NCBI GenBank assembly: GCA_019639115.1
Contig: JAHBSM010000005.1
Span: 124,001-188,000, forward strand
From: Acidobacteriota bacterium
GTDB taxonomy: Bacteria; Acidobacteriota; Blastocatellia; Pyrinomonadales; Pyrinomonadaceae
Length of the DNA: 64,000 nucleotides
Reading direction: 5' to 3'
The position numbers were made by a program, and so were the translations under genes. Each line of letters opens with the position of its first letter. Positions within the stretch are counted from its first letter, which is position 1. The notes beneath the pieces were generated by a model. That model did not search any database. It was not told the DNA's origin and saw only the letters and a list, made by a program, of their open reading frames with translations. Below are positions 63,907-64,000 of this stretch, piece by piece.

Positions 63907-64000
63907 TGGTTCTTTTTTCGATCCATTGACTTTGGTTGAGCAAATAAAGAATCATTCTAACCTGCAACGGACGAAACGTAAATCAAAAAGGGCATGGCCT

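Overview
The window looks like chromosomal DNA from a Gram-negative bacterium of moderately high GC, most probably an acidobacterium of the Blastocatellia/Pyrinomonadales type. This rests on gene content, not on a tree: a VWFA-related protein of the kind common in acidobacteria, a DUF1800/DUF1501 pair, MlaD with glycine-rich repeats, lptC/A-lptB-rpoN-hpf-rapZ-PTS synteny, RNase J, a Hanks-type kinase/FHA/PP2C cluster and an acetyl- or succinylornithine-type carbamoyltransferase. Outer-membrane genes (TolC, Lpt, Mla) show a diderm envelope. There is no prophage, CRISPR array or rRNA operon. One tRNA (Leu-GAG) is present.

Layout. 1-7.7 kb (mostly minus): start of an M16 peptidase, 3-hydroxybutyryl-CoA dehydrogenase, a small membrane protein, a RAYT transposase in a repeat island (about 2.0-3.04 kb), thiolase, a CoA-transferase, two small proteins and proline dehydrogenase. 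7.8-14.2 kb (plus): proS, an ECF sigma/anti-sigma/LTXXQ-like trio, and an Mla-type lipid transport operon (permease, ATPase, MCE protein). 14.3-19.9 kb (plus): an arginine operon argR - unknown P-loop protein - argC - argD - argF-type carbamoyltransferase - argB. 20.0-24.5 kb (minus): tRNA-Leu, then the glycolytic operon gap-pgk-yitT-tpiA-secG. 24.7-29.5 kb (plus): tolC, a family 2 glycosyltransferase, two secreted proteins of unknown function and a VWA protein. 29.5-44.4 kb (minus): ddl, arginase, HPr, EIIA, rapZ, hpf, rpoN, lptB, lptC/A, recJ, uppP, then a phased A/T-tract array, an SDR and RNase J. 44.5-54.5 kb (mainly plus): a membrane protein, an EF-hand protein and an ECF sigma factor behind a candidate ECF promoter, a cytochrome c peroxidase fused to FN3 and VCBS repeats, rsmA (minus), and the DUF1800/DUF1501 pair. 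54.5-63.9 kb (minus): ribD, ftsY and a signalling run (HD-GYP, SpoIIE-type phosphatase, RDD protein, Ser/Thr kinase, FHA protein).

The least explained structures are two arrays of A/T tracts repeated every 20-21 bp (five units near 2.0 kb, ten units at 41.66-41.86 kb), the second just upstream of the candidate uppP promoter; the RAYT island with inverted flanking repeats and a 45-bp tandem array; and the P-loop protein inside the arginine operon. Key-residue substitutions are visible in RapZ (Walker A Lys to Met), HPr (regulatory Ser to Asp) and RibD (a zinc Cys to His).
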